From: Lepas anatifera
Lineage: Eukaryota > Arthropoda > Thecostraca > Lepadidae
Direction of reading: 5' to 3'
Length of the DNA stretch: 64,000 bases
Assembly: GCA_034440635.1 (NCBI GenBank)
Contig: JAOTON010001351.1
Span: 833,501-897,500, forward strand
Positions 1 to 11,387 of this stretch are shown here, piece after piece. The position numbers and the translations under genes are program-made. Position 1 is the first letter of the stretch. Every line of letters starts with the position of its first letter. The notes beneath the pieces were generated by a model. The model made no database searches, was not told the DNA's origin, and saw only the letters and a program-made list of their open reading frames with translations.

Positions 1-339
1 ACGTTTGATTCCTCGGTTTTTTCCTCTAAAAATGTGGTCATTGTAACGACCTGCGAACCTAAATTTTTCCCCATCTTGAACCAGAACAGGCATCAACTGC
101 AGAGCACTACTATGATTAACACCAATGTTACTGTTTCTCAGCGTTGGTCTAATTAAGCATTTGATGGCTCACTGGAAGTCGTAATACTGACTAAACGCAC
201 GGAACCTATTGCTACATTCAAAACTTCAGAGGGTATGTACAGAGGGGTTGCAATCATTGACGAAAAAAATGTTTTTCAGACTCAGCATGGTCGACTTAAA
301 AAATTGAGGGGAGCAGACAAAGAATTTTGGATTATCACC

Positions 340-1063
340 ACCCCCTATTATTAGCCTGTTCAGTTTGGACGGATATGTTACAGACCAGACTTGGCAGCTG
401 TAGTTTAAAAAGGGCAAAACAAGTGAGTTGTAAAGGAGCAGAAGATACCTCGAGTCTAGTATGAACTTTTTCCTGTTAATTAAACCAATGTCTCTGGAGA
501 TGGTATTTTATATGTGTTTGATATGAGTATCCCACTTAAGATTGCTATCAATTGTGATGCCTAGGTACTTGGAAGAATTAACTTGCTGTAGAGGGTAATT
601 GTTTAACATAAATCGAAGGTTAGAATTCGCATAAATTGGTGAGAAAACCTGGTACATTGTTTTTTATGTTTAGGGTCACGCGATTACAGGTCAGCCAGTC
701 ATTGACCTCTGGTACGCTCAAAACGATATTGGACTCAAGGTCAGTCAAATTATCGACGGAGTATAAAAGTGCCGCATCGTCCGCAAACAAGAGGTGTAGA
801 GGTGAAGAAGAGCTGAATGGAATGCCATTGATGTACAAGAGAAGGGGGCCCAGCACCGATCCCTGTGGTACTCCAAGTTTGACGGCCTCTGAAGAGGTGA
901 GGGTATTTTGAAATCTAACGTTTTGGAATCTGTCAGAAAGGTACGAGCTGAAAAATTGCAGTGACATGTCACTTAAGCCAAGGTGATGAAGCTTTTGCAG
1001 GATAATTTCATGGTTCACAGTGTCAAATGCTTTTTCCAGATCTAAATAAATGGTTGCACGACT
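340..1063 (-). pseudogene. non-LTR retrotransposon RT fragment
   Basis: Reverse transcriptase remnant read on the minus strand. From 1063 downwards it shows the RT motif YLDLEKAFDTVNHE, then GVPQGSVLGPLL (motif PQGS) and the catalytic FADDA. The reading frame then shifts at the run of A around 655-662. In the next frame it continues with NSSKYLGITIDSNLKWDTHI (thumb region), and near 415 with LPFLNYSCQVW. After about position 340 the similarity fades. It is therefore truncated at both ends: no endonuclease lies upstream, because the sequence past 1063 belongs to an opposite-strand fragment. The motifs fit the CR1/Jockey group of APE-type LINEs; the exact clade is not resolved. Not functional. 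Confidence 0.85.
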
Positions 1064-1440
1064 TACAAGAAAATTGGACGAAATCCTTCTCCTTAGAAAA
1101 TACAGCCTTCATATTTTGTGCATTTCTGAAACGTGGCTCAGCCGGGACGTATAAGATAAATTTCTTCATTTCCCTAACTACTCGATTCTTCGGCGCGATT
1201 GCATCGGAAAAGGGGAGGAGATATGGCGATAATACACCGAAATGGCACAGCGCCAAGACCGTTCACCACACCGGGAGATGGGCCTCTGTTACGTGCACTG
1301 GATGGCGGCCTTTTACGATCGGAGTTGCCTACAGACCAACAGACAGCCCCATTCCATCCAGTCTGGAGCATTTTGAGGATCAGCTTCGCGCTTCCTTGAG
1401 CAAAGGTAAACCTCTTTTTCTCCTTGGTGACCTCAACATA

Positions 1441-1748
1441 AGCCCTGTTCCAGCTGTCAGCACAGTTTTGTCAGCAGGACCTCTAACCTCTCCTTAAGAA
1501 AAGTAACATCAGCGTCATAATCGCCTCTTGTTTTTGCTAAGCAAAGGGAACTTAAACTTTTATACCATTAACAATATTAGGCTGCTACTTCGTGCACTTA
1601 CGGTTTTTCATCAGCACAAACAGCAGGCCGTCACCCCGTAAAACCTCTAGAACTAGTTCCCGGGGAGAGGCTACAGTCCTGTGACGTAGGCGCAACGCGG
1701 CCCGCTGATTGGTGCTGACAAAACTGTGCTGACAGCTGGAACAGGGCT
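1441..1748. mobile_element. 308-bp TIR element (MITE-like)
   Basis: The two ends are a perfect 36-bp inverted repeat (1441-1476 and 1713-1748, outer bases AGCCCTGTTCC). Both flanks carry ATA, a possible 3-bp target duplication. The interior has no ORF. Together with the tRNA-like stretch that follows, it lies between direct copies of GACCTCAACAT (1429-1439 and 1792-1802) inside the LINE endonuclease gene. The superfamily is unknown. Confidence 0.8.
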
Positions 1749-1752
1749 ATAA

Positions 1753-1791
1753 GCTCCTGTGGCGCAATCGGTTAGCGCACGGTACTTATAC
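1753..1791 (+). repeat. tRNA-Ile(UAU)-like 5' half
   Basis: This stretch reads like the first 37-38 nt of a eukaryotic tRNA-Ile with anticodon UAU: acceptor 5' strand GCTCCTG, D-arm/A box GGCGCAATCGGTTAGCGC, anticodon stem start, and CTTATA spanning the anticodon. It then stops dead at the GACCTCAACAT direct repeat. There is no 3' half, so it is not a tRNA gene. The break falls at the anticodon, the normal intron site of tRNA-Ile(UAU). It is probably a retrotransposed or template-switched tRNA half. Confidence 0.6.
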
Positions 1792-2143
1792 GACCTCAAC
1801 ATGACATCCCTGATAACAACTCTCCATTCACGCTATGGTACTTCAATCTCCTGGATGAGATGAACCTCAAGCAGCTAGTTCGAGAGGCTACACACCTGAG
1901 GCCCACTCCTACAGCCCTGGACCATGTCATCACAAATAACCAAGACCCTGCGCTTCAAGTCCAAGTGCTGTCCAATAGCATTTGCGATCACCAGCCTGTG
2001 CTGATTACAACAAACGTTTGCCGAGTCCGGAAACAGGCACAAACTCATACATCCCGCCCCTGGAGACGGGCAAACTGGGACGCCATGTGCCTGGACCTCC
2101 TGAACAGCCACTGGAATGGCGTCGACAACGCTGAAGACGTTAA

Positions 2144-2993
2144 CACGCGCACTGGAGGGGGCCTTGGAGGCCCCTCCCACCTGTTTTTCCGAGATGGCCG
2201 GAGAACCGCTCGTAGCCGAAAAACGATGCTCGGTCACATCTAACAAAATTCAATAGCTCGTCGATTGGTGAAAGAATTTTGAAACTCGGTCGAAAACGTT
2301 TTTACTTAAAGGCTTTCAAAGTTTCGAGATGGCCGTTATCGCGCGGTCGAACTAGTTTACTTGCTTTGGAGACTGAATGGTGACGTCATAGTGGCATATA
2401 ACCGGGATGATATGTCAAGGTCACCTCACATAAAGGTCAATATCAAGGTCACAGGTCAGTCATCTGCACTTTCAAGGTCATTGACCCCAGTCCTTTAGGT
2501 CAAATGGCGGTACCTGGTCCGACGTATATTATGCTATGACGTCATAGTTAAGGTACCTCAAAGTTCAAGGTCAATGGTTATTGGCAAAGGTCAACCCTCA
2601 TTTTCCGCCAAACAGTGGCTATAATGCTAGTCATAGAGTACGTTATAGGTAGTATACCATATTGTGACATCCAAGGTCAATTACCTTGAATGACCTTGAC
2701 CTAATAATTGCAGCAAAGATTCTTTGGGACCTTTGATCTATGACCCTCGCCTATCTTAAGCTTATTCCCGTCTTTTTCCCCGCATAATCACGGAATTTTC
2801 CAATAGCTCCCAGCACGACCAAGGTTTGACCTTTATGACCTTGTTTGACCTTGAAGATATTGACCTAGGTCAATAAAAATTAGTAATGATGTAGAACAAT
2901 ATAGCCCCCACCCACCATCCAACTGACATTTTTCTGCACCTCTTAATTTCCGAGATCTTAGGGGGGCCTACCAGACCCCCTCTCCAGTGCGTG
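2144..2993 (+). mobile_element. TTAA-flanked AGGTCA-rich element, copy 1
   Basis: 850-bp non-coding element in the LINE. TTAA lies at 2140-2143 on the left and TTAG (one mismatch) at 2994-2997 on the right. The TIRs begin CACGCGCACTGGAGGGGG on the left and CACGCACTGGAGAGGGGG on the right (reverse complement). A subterminal hairpin (GAGGGGGCC/GGCCCCTC) sits just inside the left end. The core has many AGGTCA/TGACCT half-sites, several as TCAAGGTCA, and a perfect direct repeat with one spacer base (AGGTCACAGGTCA, 2446-2458). No transposase. TTAA duplication is typical of piggyBac-type mobilisation; that link is inference. Confidence 0.85.
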
Positions 2994-3627
2994 TTAGTGC
3001 CAGACGCCTCTCCAGTGGGGGGTGTTAACTCCTGCCTACAGGGTTTCATGGAAATCGAGAACAATGTGATGGACCGACATTGTCCTTTAACCGCCAAGCG
3101 CATCACTCAAGACCCTATGCCATGGCTAGGGACTGAGCTGCGACAGCTAATGCCACAAAGAGGCGCGGCTCGTGACCTCTGGCTCTGCCAGCGGACCCCA
3201 TACGCAGAGAACAGCTACGTAAACCTTCATAACGAGCTCAAGAACCGAATGGTGAAGGCTCGAAGTGATTTTCTGTGCAGTGAGCTCGCATCTGGAGGTC
3301 GCAGTAGCTTCTGGCCGACGTTCAAGAAGATCGCGCTTAACACCAATCGATCATCAGCCACCACGCTACAAAGATCAGGAGAATTAAGTACCCTAGCAAC
3401 AGACGAGCTCAACAAACACTTCGCCATTGCGGGCTCGACCGTTGCCGAGTCCTTTTCCACAGAAGTCTCACAGGGATTGAAACATCCGAGACCTCCAACT
3501 GTCTGCGCATCAAGTTTCAGCTTCAGACCCGTCACCCTTCCGGAGCTAAGTTGATATTTGCGTGCGATGAACTCGTCCCGCGCTGTAGGCATGGATGAAG
3601 TCCCACTGTTTGCGATAAAAAAGTGTT

Positions 3628-4137
3628 TTCCCGTTGGGTGAGAAATGAGGATCGAGCTTTTCCAATGACATTTGACTTTGACCTGTGACCTAGACTTTTA
3701 CATTGAGTTAGCTTAACTATGACGTAGTAGCATAATCAACGTCATACTGGGTAATGCCAATGGACCGGAAGCACCAGGGTCAATGACCTTGAGAATGCTG
3801 ATTTGACCTGGATCTGTGGTATTTGATCTTGAGCTTGATGTGGGGTGACCTTGACGTATAATCTCGTTTATATGGCGCTGTAACGTTAGCAGTAAGTCTC
3901 CAATGCAAATGAACTAGTCCGACCGCGTGATATCGGCGATTTCGAAATGCAGGTCTGACTTTGAAAGCCTCTAAATACAAAAAATTTGAACCGATTTTAA
4001 AAAAGTTCTTCACCTATCAGCGAACCGTTGCATTCTCTCAAAGTTAGATCAGTAGCATTTTTAGTCTGCAGACAGTTCTCCGGTCGCCTAGAAAAAGTAG
4101 TTGAGGGACTCCGAGGCTCCCTTCCAGTGCGTGTGTG
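3628..4137 (-). mobile_element. TTAA-flanked AGGTCA-rich element, truncated copy
   Basis: Reverse-oriented relative of the element at 2144-2993. The stretch from about 3890 to 4020 matches the reverse complement of roughly 2250-2400. The intact terminus at 4120-4137 reads CCAGTGCGTGTGTG followed by TTAA (4138-4141). The other end is missing and joins LINE sequence near 3628. It contains dispersed TGACCT/AGGTCA motifs and no ORF. Confidence 0.7.
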
Positions 4138-4141
4138 TTAA

Positions 4142-5997
4142 TTTTCTAAATTCTGATTTTTTTCTCAAAATAGGTTGAAGTGTGAGACAAGTTTTTTTAA
4201 ATATTTTTGCGCTCCCTTTCCCGGGAACATTTTTGTGTTAGTAGCTAGTATCATTCATACAACGCACTCGCACTATGTACAGAGCGGAAGTTTCCATTTT
4301 CTGGCACCCTTACGGGACAGCGGCACCGCACTCGGCGGGCCATAGGCTGCTCCAGTCTCCCCAAGCCGCAGCGCCCGGCATAGGCCGAGCCCTCAGAGGG
4401 CCGCGGGCGGTAGACCAGACCTGTGGATCACTTTAAAGGCCGATCAGGCCCGTGCACCCACAAACAGGGACGCCGGCTAGCATGGCGTTGATTCCACTGC
4501 TGCGGCGTGCACTCCCCAGCGTACCGCTATCTCCTGGTTAGGAGGCGGCCGCGGAAAAGGCTGCCATAGGTCAGCCTTGATCCAGGGGCCTTCCACACCC
4601 AAGTGTGACGCCTTTGCCAGCTGCGCCACGGGAGTGGCTATTCTGAGACAAGTCGATCCCAGTTTGATTTCTTAATCATACGGGGATATTTGATGTCTTA
4701 GGAGCGGGGGGGGCGGTGCATCGCATTAAAAGGGGTAGCCAGAAACCTGACAGGGGTAGGCTTAACACTCACTAGTCGGGAGTGCTTGAGCACCCAATTT
4801 TGGTTTCTCCAGTGTTTTCAAAAACGACGGAACGAAGCCTGCCGTGCCTATACAGCTTATCTTTGCTGACAGACTGATATCTGGAGCACTTCAGGTCAGG
4901 GCATCAGTCCAAGTCGGTCATGCCACCAGAAACGACAACACTGTCATCACAACACTTTAAAGCCACCTGAATAGTGAGGAAGTGTGAGTAATACACTAAT
5001 ACATAAATGAATGAACTATTGATAGTCATATGTGCCTATTGAGTGCACCAAGAATGATTTAGAAAGTAAAATTTGTGAAAGCAGCTTTAGCCCATTGGTC
5101 TGAGATTCATATATCATGATATGGGCCTAGACTAACACTAGTTATGGTAATGCATTTTTATCTAGGTGACCTAGGCTCTGGCTAAAGTCATGTCCTTTCC
5201 ATGAGGAGTTCATGAGTCGTTTTCAGAAAGAGCTCTATTTCAGAAATTAGGAAGCATCATAGTAACTTTATGTTTTAACATCATCATCATAATGGGAGGT
5301 CGACAGCGAAAGATCGAAACATGTTGCAACATTGTACCATCTTAGGCCATATAAGTCTCGGGGTCAAATCAAATTTTTGGGTCGTGATTTCTAGGTTATC
5401 AACGACCAGTTTAGTAGGGTCTCATTATCTGGTGTATTTAACTTTACAATGAGGGGCGATAGGTCTTACTTGTGGCGCCATTCTGTTTGTCTTGTCATTG
5501 CATGACGATTGATTTGCGTCTCAAAAATATTTGGACACAAGGTGGCCTTAACCTGGCAATGGTTGGCGTCATTTACATTTGTGGACCAATTATGGTATTG
5601 GTCATGTCTATAATGTACCATTTAACTCGCCAAAACAAGAGGATTCGAATCATGTCTAGTAATCTACGCCAACTCAGATCATTCAGCACCGAGAGCAGAA
5701 AAATATATTTGACGTCACTTTCGTTGACCTCTCGTGGTGTAAGAATTGACCTGGGCCAAAAAGGACCGAATAGTTGTTGCATGGTATATCACATCGCAAC
5801 CTTTAGTTATCTCTCTAACACAGAATGTTAATAAGTTTTGAAGTGCTGCGGCGAGGAGCATGATGTTATGTTGATAAGGTGTTCACTGGCTATTTGTTTG
5901 ATTTTGCGTCTCGAAAATCTTCAGTGTTTTTTACATTTCCGGATTCGAGGGGACAGGCCAGTGAACACCTTACCAGCTCTCACACAGAATGGTGTCT
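4142..5997. other. unassigned sequence
   Basis: No gene or known repeat recognised. A GC-rich block (about 4300-4640) ends in sequence that on the minus strand vaguely resembles a tRNA A box (GTGGCGCAGCTGGCAAAG, near 4615-4632); I see no good B box, so it may be a decayed SINE. ORFs at 5472-5831 and 5838-6239 show no recognisable domain over most of their length and contain related short segments (TTTGCGTCTC near 5514 and 5904). This may be intron or intergenic DNA of the gene whose exon begins at 6003. Confidence 0.4.
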
Positions 5998-6002
5998 TTC
6001 AG

Positions 6003-6109
6003 GAGGAGCGGCGGCCGTCCCGGCTCATGCTCACCTACATCACCTTCTTCGGCTCAGTCGCGTCGCTGGCGTTCCTCTCGGTGGCTATGTTTATCTTCTG
6101 CTACTTCAG
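6003..6109 (+). CDS. putative exon: TM1 of an adhesion-type (family B2) GPCR
   Basis: A 107-nt open segment bordered by a good acceptor (pyrimidine-rich TGTCTTTCAG ending at 6002) and a good donor (CAG followed by GTGGGT at 6110). It encodes 35 residues plus two bases. The product has an arginine-rich start, then LMLTYITFFGSVASLAFLS and a further hydrophobic run ending CYFR. The LTYIT start followed by about 22 hydrophobic residues and a final aromatic-Arg is the usual form of the first membrane helix just after the GPS site in adhesion GPCRs such as latrophilins. GC-rich third positions stand out from the AT-rich surroundings. No neighbouring exons were recognised; the next TM exons could lie beyond the transposons. 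Alternative: an exon of another 7TM protein, or a retained pseudo-exon. Confidence 0.5.
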
Positions 6110-6710
6110 GTGGGTTGATCGCAGCCTCGTTCATAGTCATTTGGCCGCTGTAAGTGTCCGCCGAGCAGCGTTTATGGACCCGATTTCGGTACTCAGGTAC
6201 CCTGGTTGCGTTCCAAGTCTTAGCTCCAATGAATACTGAACCATGATATATCTCCTAAAGTGTCATATGATCCTGATATTCCACCTAGCGGCGACGCCAA
6301 AAGCTCGGTTAAATCGATAACAGGGTGCAATTTTGATAGTGAACGGCGGTTTCATGTCCTTTAGCGTTATTCCTGTCAACCTTTCGGTTATCCATACCGC
6401 TGTCCGGGGAGGCTGATTCGGCTCCCTAAAATCTTAAACTCTACCTGTCCGATTAAAAAAAATCAAAGTGAGGTCGATCTGTCTCGTGCTAAATTATATT
6501 AAAAAAATTCGAACCTTTCAATTGAAAACATATGAGTTTTTTATCGTTTCTTACATTCTTCATAACTCTTGACACTCGTTGAGTTTGAAACAAAATACTA
6601 GCAAGTGTTGACACAGTTGGCGTCGACTGCAAGATTTTCCCTTCTTTCTGTTATGTGAAAATTCAAAATTATTCTGGGGATCCAGGACTAGAATTAATTC
6701 AGGGTTGGTG

Positions 6711-6713
<3 letters not shown>

Positions 6714-6758
<45 letters not shown>
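6714..6758. repeat. (TA)n microsatellite
   Basis: About 22 uninterrupted TA units. It directly precedes a fragment of the dispersed repeat X (6762-6862), as other (TA)n tracts here do. Confidence 0.95.
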
Positions 6759-6761
<3 letters not shown>

Positions 6762-6762
<1 letters not shown>

Positions 6763-6862
6763 GAAGGCTGGCAGTAAGTTATTAAGTATACAAGTATGAT
6801 TGAATATGACCGCATTTTTGGAATTAACAAGTCTCTTGTTAACTTTTTCTAAGTCTCTAATT
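6762..6862 (-). repeat. dispersed repeat X, fragment
   Basis: The reverse complement of this stretch matches the end of the repeat at 44150-44240 and 44500-44572 (motif TTAACAAGAGACTTGTTAAT and the run CATACTTGTATACTT). It is bounded by (TA)n on one side and (GA)n on the other. Confidence 0.65.
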
Positions 6863-6879
6863 ACTCTACTTTAACGGAG

Positions 6880-7397
<518 letters not shown>

Positions 7398-7408
7398 GAG
7401 AGAAGAAA

Positions 7409-7951
7409 GAACATGGAGAAGAAATAGTCCTGTACAACAAAAACACCATCTCATCGAAGTACAAGGAAGATGAAAAGGCTCTGCAGGAAATCATCAAAAG
7501 GAACGTGAAGGCAACAGACGGCAGCAGAAAGATAAATCTTCGGATTTACTATAAGAGCAAAATAACCTCAAATCTGATCATGAAGAACAGCGCCGCTGGA
7601 GAGTGTGATCTCCAGAAGACCTGTGTAGTTTATCACTGGACGTGTCCACACGAAGACTGTAAGCTTCGTCGAGTCGGCTACATAGGCCAGACGGTCACCA
7701 CACTCTCCAGACGGCAAACGATGAACCTGCACGCCCATCCCCCGTTCGAGCACTGGCGAGACGTCCACCAGCAACCTATCACCAGGGACATCCTCACCAA
7801 CAACCTCAAGATCATCGAGTGCGAGCGGGACCGGCGCCGACTACGAATACTTGAAGCCGTCCTCATTAAAGACAAGTTCCCAACCCTCAACACCCAGAGA
7901 GATTACGTCGGAATATTCACCCTCTGCCACACCAGCTCCTATGGTGGAGTT
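7409..7951 (+). pseudogene. Penelope-like element, C-terminal GIY-YIG nuclease fragment
   Basis: One open frame from the edge of the (GA)n tract to the stop at 7952-7954. It covers the PLE linker (KINLRIYYKSK near 7530) and a GIY-YIG endonuclease domain. Visible motifs are VVYHWTCPHEDC (Cys pair, near 7625-7660), then VGYIGQTVTTLSRR (7672-7713). An acidic LRILEAVLIKDK helix near 7840-7880 holds the expected catalytic Glu. The RT domain is missing, replaced upstream by microsatellite, so this is a 5'-truncated copy. The stop codon is formed by the TTAA target site of the next element, which cut the PLE tail. Confidence 0.85.
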
Positions 7952-7954
7952 TAA

Positions 7955-8791
7955 CACGCGCATTGGCGGGGGTCTGAGCCACCTTCACTTTGACGGGGGA
8001 GGCGAGTACCCCCCCCTAAGATCTCGAGAACCACGGTAGGTAGCGAAAAACGGTAAACGGCGTCGGGTTGCCCATCCACTTCTCCATCGAAAACATTTGT
8101 ACCATTTTTTTGTCAGGTCACATTTAAGGTCACGAGAGGTCAAAACATGCCGACATAGGGATAACATGTAAATTCAGTTTTTCGGCCATTACATCGGAAC
8201 AAGTAAAGATAGAGCAAAACGGCTTGAACCATATGAATCCTCTCAGCAAGCGGAATCGAATGATATAATTTGACCTTGCTAGGTCAAATAAAGTATTTGA
8301 CCTGATCTGAGGTCAGGTCAGGTTCAAATTGTATAAAATGCATATCACTAGAACCGCAAAGCCCAGGCGAGTCTAATGCAGCTAAAATAAATGCTCTATC
8401 ACCATCCGTTACTGAGTTATTCCGTAAAAACCATTTTTCATGTATTTCCAATGGAGAGGTCATGCCTCGTACCTGACCTTAGGTCATCGATATAAAAATA
8501 CCGGAAAATATTTTAGAGAACTGGTGGGGCCATTATGTGATATGAGTTTCAATCGGATAAGTTCACCCTGCTCCGACTTATGCTATCTTAAACTTTTTTT
8601 GAGGTCGGTTCACTTGACCTGTACTGGTGACCTGACCTGAGATGACCTAACCTTAAAATTTTCACAGAAGTTGTGAAAATGATGGGAAAAAGGTATGCCA
8701 AGTACGGCCGTGCTACGTGCCGCCGTTTTTCTGCTATCTCCGAAAAAACCCGAGAGGGGGTGGGTACCCGCCCCCCCCGTCAATGCGCGTG
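7955..8791 (+). mobile_element. TTAA-flanked AGGTCA-rich element, copy 2
   Basis: 837-bp element with exact TTAA on both sides (7951-7954, 8792-8795). TIRs start CACGCGCATTGGCGGGGG (left) and CACGCGCATTGACGGGGG (right, reverse complement). The interior is AT-rich with frequent AGGTCA/TGACCT. Near the right end it has the family's conserved GGC...GCCGCCGTTTTTCTGC segment followed by CCGAAAA. No coding capacity. Closest to the copy at 34751-35616. Confidence 0.9.
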
Positions 8792-8855
8792 TTAAAACAG
8801 AGGACTCCTAAGAAACACAACTACCAAAGATAGTTTAGCAGCGGAACTACCTTTT

Positions 8856-9078
8856 AACAGTTTATTCTTCACAGATGGAGGATGCCTGATATTTTGCCGT
8901 AATTACTGTTGTGTGATACTTTTGTATTTTCGAATGGTATTTTCATGTTCAAAATGTCCACTTGCTTGAAAACGTTGATTGAATTTACGAAACCGGTCGC
9001 ATAATGGATATTTTTACTTTCATAACAATGACTAGAGTTGGAGATATACCTGCAAAACTTTCAGAAATACAAAAAATA
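8856..9078 (+). repeat. dispersed repeat X
   Basis: Matches 43942-44170 and 44273-44500 (shared TTCTTCACAGATGG, CCACTTGCTTGAAAAC, CGCATAATGGATAT). The right end runs into (TA)n. No ORF. Confidence 0.8.

Positions 9079-9082
<4 letters not shown>

Positions 9083-9137
<55 letters not shown>
9083..9137. repeat. (TA)n microsatellite
   Basis: About 27 TA units following repeat X. The region after it, to 9724, is AT-rich and unassigned. Confidence 0.95.
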
Positions 9138-9142
<5 letters not shown>

Positions 9143-9725
9143 GCGCATGTGAGGACTTCGGCAATATGTCTTCTTTTCGGCAATGAGGATTCAAATTAAT
9201 AGATATGAGTCAATTTGTGAGAGCTTTTTTGATATTTTTTCTATTTTTGGTATTAGGAGTCTTATATCAGGTGGTGTTTCGTAAGTAAATGATCCAAAAT
9301 TCATGCAATTCCGACTAGTTTCAACTGTATTCGAACAATTATTTTCAAGGACTGTACGTCGCTGCTCACAGTTCAAATATTTATATTTGAAAATTAGATG
9401 TGATTAAAATGAGCTAAAAAACTAGAACACTTCCATGCGGCAATGGCAAACGTTAACAAGTCACAATGAAATCATACAAAAAAATGTTTTGAACAAGCAT
9501 TTACTTAATAGGTACAAGTCATTTTATATCGGACATTTTATACAACAGACTATGTTTTTGTTTTGCTCAGCTATACGTGAAAAAGTTTAGCAGATTAACA
9601 ACACAATTAATACTGACGATGCATAAATACAATACAAATCACAGTATCCGTTTCTTGCTTTATCAACTACAATGCGGTACAATCAAGCACATATATTGTG
9701 GGGGGAAATTGATTGTACCGCATTA
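9138..9725. other. unassigned AT-rich sequence
   Basis: No ORF or repeat recognised. A short imperfect inverted match (CAATGCGGTACAATCAA near 9670 and TTGATTGTACCGCATT near 9708) forms a hairpin just before the next (TA)n tract. Confidence 0.5.
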
Positions 9726-9726
9726 T

Positions 9727-9801
<75 letters not shown>
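9726..9801. repeat. (TA)n microsatellite
   Basis: About 37 TA units with one interruption (ATGTA). It borders the left side of repeat Y. Confidence 0.95.
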
Positions 9802-9803
<2 letters not shown>

Positions 9804-10230
9804 TCCATTCCATGCCAACTGGAGCAGTAAAAGCGTGGTTTTACACGGCACCTCTCAGATCTGTACGAAATATGGTGTATAGGGGTTCTTCATAGTCTAC
9901 AATCCAAATATGTGGTCGAAATAAACCTCCGGGTCTTAGTTTCGTTGCAACATCGACATCAAATTCTAACGTCACTCCATGATTGGTAAAATTCAAAACT
10001 TTGTGTTTCAAAAAGTGGCAAAGTTATTTGAAATCGGTTAAAGTTTTTTAGGGGAGGATACTTGGGGAATACCAATGATTGTCAAAGAAGTTTCTGCAAA
10101 TTTCAAGATGAGTAAATGATTTGAAATACATAACATCCAATGGAAAATTTTTAACAACAAGGTCTTTGATTTTCTTGAAATTTCAACGTGTAGAATATGT
10201 ATGTGTTCTTACCCTAAAACCGTCATAGAA
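9802..10230 (+). repeat. dispersed repeat Y
   Basis: Similar to 46980-47390 (same strand) and to 43440-43890 (opposite strand): shared CCAAATATGTGGTCGAAATA, GTTGCAAC, and the TGTTCTTACCC end. All three copies have a (TA)n tract at the same end. Non-coding; possibly a PLE-derived terminal region or an unclassified non-autonomous element. Confidence 0.7.
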
Positions 10231-10937
10231 ATAATGAGTATCAGATATAAAATTATCTTAACCCCTGCCGGAATGAGGGGCTGTTATCAACCCCTTTTAG
10301 ATTCTTCGCCTGGAGCCGAAAGACGGAGGCGCGCAACGCCGCCGTACTAGGGGCTAACTCTGGAGAAATCGTAAAAAGATAGTGTTGGCCAAAAAAGAAA
10401 ATTTGGCCAAAATTTTGCAATTTGTTTTGGGGGAGACCATGGCCCCTTGCTCCCCCTGCTTCCGTCAGTGTACATGCTACGTGGTCATTATTATAGCTTC
10501 TGACACAATCAGGGTTGGCAGCAGCCGGCAGTAAGTGGTTTAAACCACTGGTTTAAACCGGTTTAAACCGGCTGGCATAAACCCGGTGGCAAAAAGTGAC
10601 AAAAACTATGAAATACTAAATATTAACTGATATTCGCGTTCGATATGAATGTAAGGTCATCTTCTGGGGTCAAAACGTATATTACTGTGTATTGGGAGGC
10701 TTTAGCACTCTCTTCCATTTTATCACACAACTTCAATAATCTGTTCCAACCGAATGGTCTTTTATGACTGGAACCAATCCATTGGCAGATTCCGGGGGGA
10801 AGAGGCTAGCCCTATAAAGTTGATAATAGTGTTTTTGCCCCCACCCCACGGCCGGCAGCAAGAAATTTTAGAAGCAGTCAGCTTCCATTTAGGCTGTATG
10901 ATATTTTTTGTTCATCTACTTTTTTATTTATTTATTT

Positions 10938-11122
10938 AGGGCGACTCCCGACAGGCACATTTGCCCAATTACAGGGAGTATTGGCGTGGGTGTTTAATTA
11001 TCCTCTCCACGGGGTCAGATCGGACACGGAAGGTGGTTTCCCGCCGTGGGGATTGAACCCACGTTAATCCATGCTATCCGATCCGAAGACTGGCAACGAA
11101 GCCACTAGGTCACCCGATCCCA
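10938..11122 (-). repeat. tRNA-derived SINE
   Basis: On the minus strand it begins GGGATCGGGTGACCTAGTGG (A-box-like) and later has GTGGGTTCAATCCCCAC (B-box-like, near 11046-11062). This is the usual head of a tRNA-derived SINE. The body is about 100 bp more and ends in a T/A-rich tail at 10920-10940. No second copy was recognised in the window. Confidence 0.6.
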
Positions 11123-11291
11123 TGTGATCAGTTTTTTTGCCGATCAGTTTGCCCCGCCCCCAAACGGACCACCTGGATCCCCAAGTGACCTCACCTTTCT
11201 GATATGAAGGGTTTTTACAATGGATGAAGTGTCGTTGCTTCTATTGTTAGTTAGGAACCGGTACATACATTTTAGATGACGCCACAAGTGC

Positions 11292-11387
11292 CGCCCCGGT
11301 AGCTCAGTTGGTACAGCATTGGGCTCCGGCCCGCTGCTCAGACGCATGCAGTGGCAGTGCATGCCCAAGATTGGGATCGGTTCCCAT
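11292..11387 (+). repeat. tRNA-derived SINE, left part (split by giant element A)
   Basis: The head GCCCCGGTAGCTCAGTTGG is an A box. It continues with ACAGCATTGGGCTCCGG and CAGTGGCAGTGCATG, closely matching the intact copy from 60431. It stops at GTTCCCAT (11380-11387), which reappears at 16116 where the SINE resumes. Confidence 0.85.

Larger units (their letters stand above)
1075..3628 (+). pseudogene. non-LTR retrotransposon ORF2, endonuclease to RT start, split twice
   Basis: Plus-strand LINE fragment in three pieces, 1075-1439, 1803-2139 and 2998-3628. The first piece has APE-endonuclease motifs: ISETWLS in a shifted frame near 1120, FTIGVAYRP near 1313, and FLLGDLN near 1415. The second continues with LDHVITN and DHQPVLI (near 1920-2000, the conserved SDHxP-like motif). 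The third has the linker between endonuclease and RT and ends at AVGMDEVPLFAIKK, where the RT begins. The pieces join in logical protein order once the insertions at 1440-1791 and 2144-2993 are removed. Several frameshifts occur before 1300. The RT itself is lost at the junction with an AGGTCA element near 3628. Dead copy; a CR1/Jockey-like clade is likely. Confidence 0.8.

Noticed and set aside
5472..6239. Overlapping plus ORFs as a membrane-protein gene
   Set aside because: Only 6003-6109 has good splice borders and family-like content; the remainder is not recognisable.
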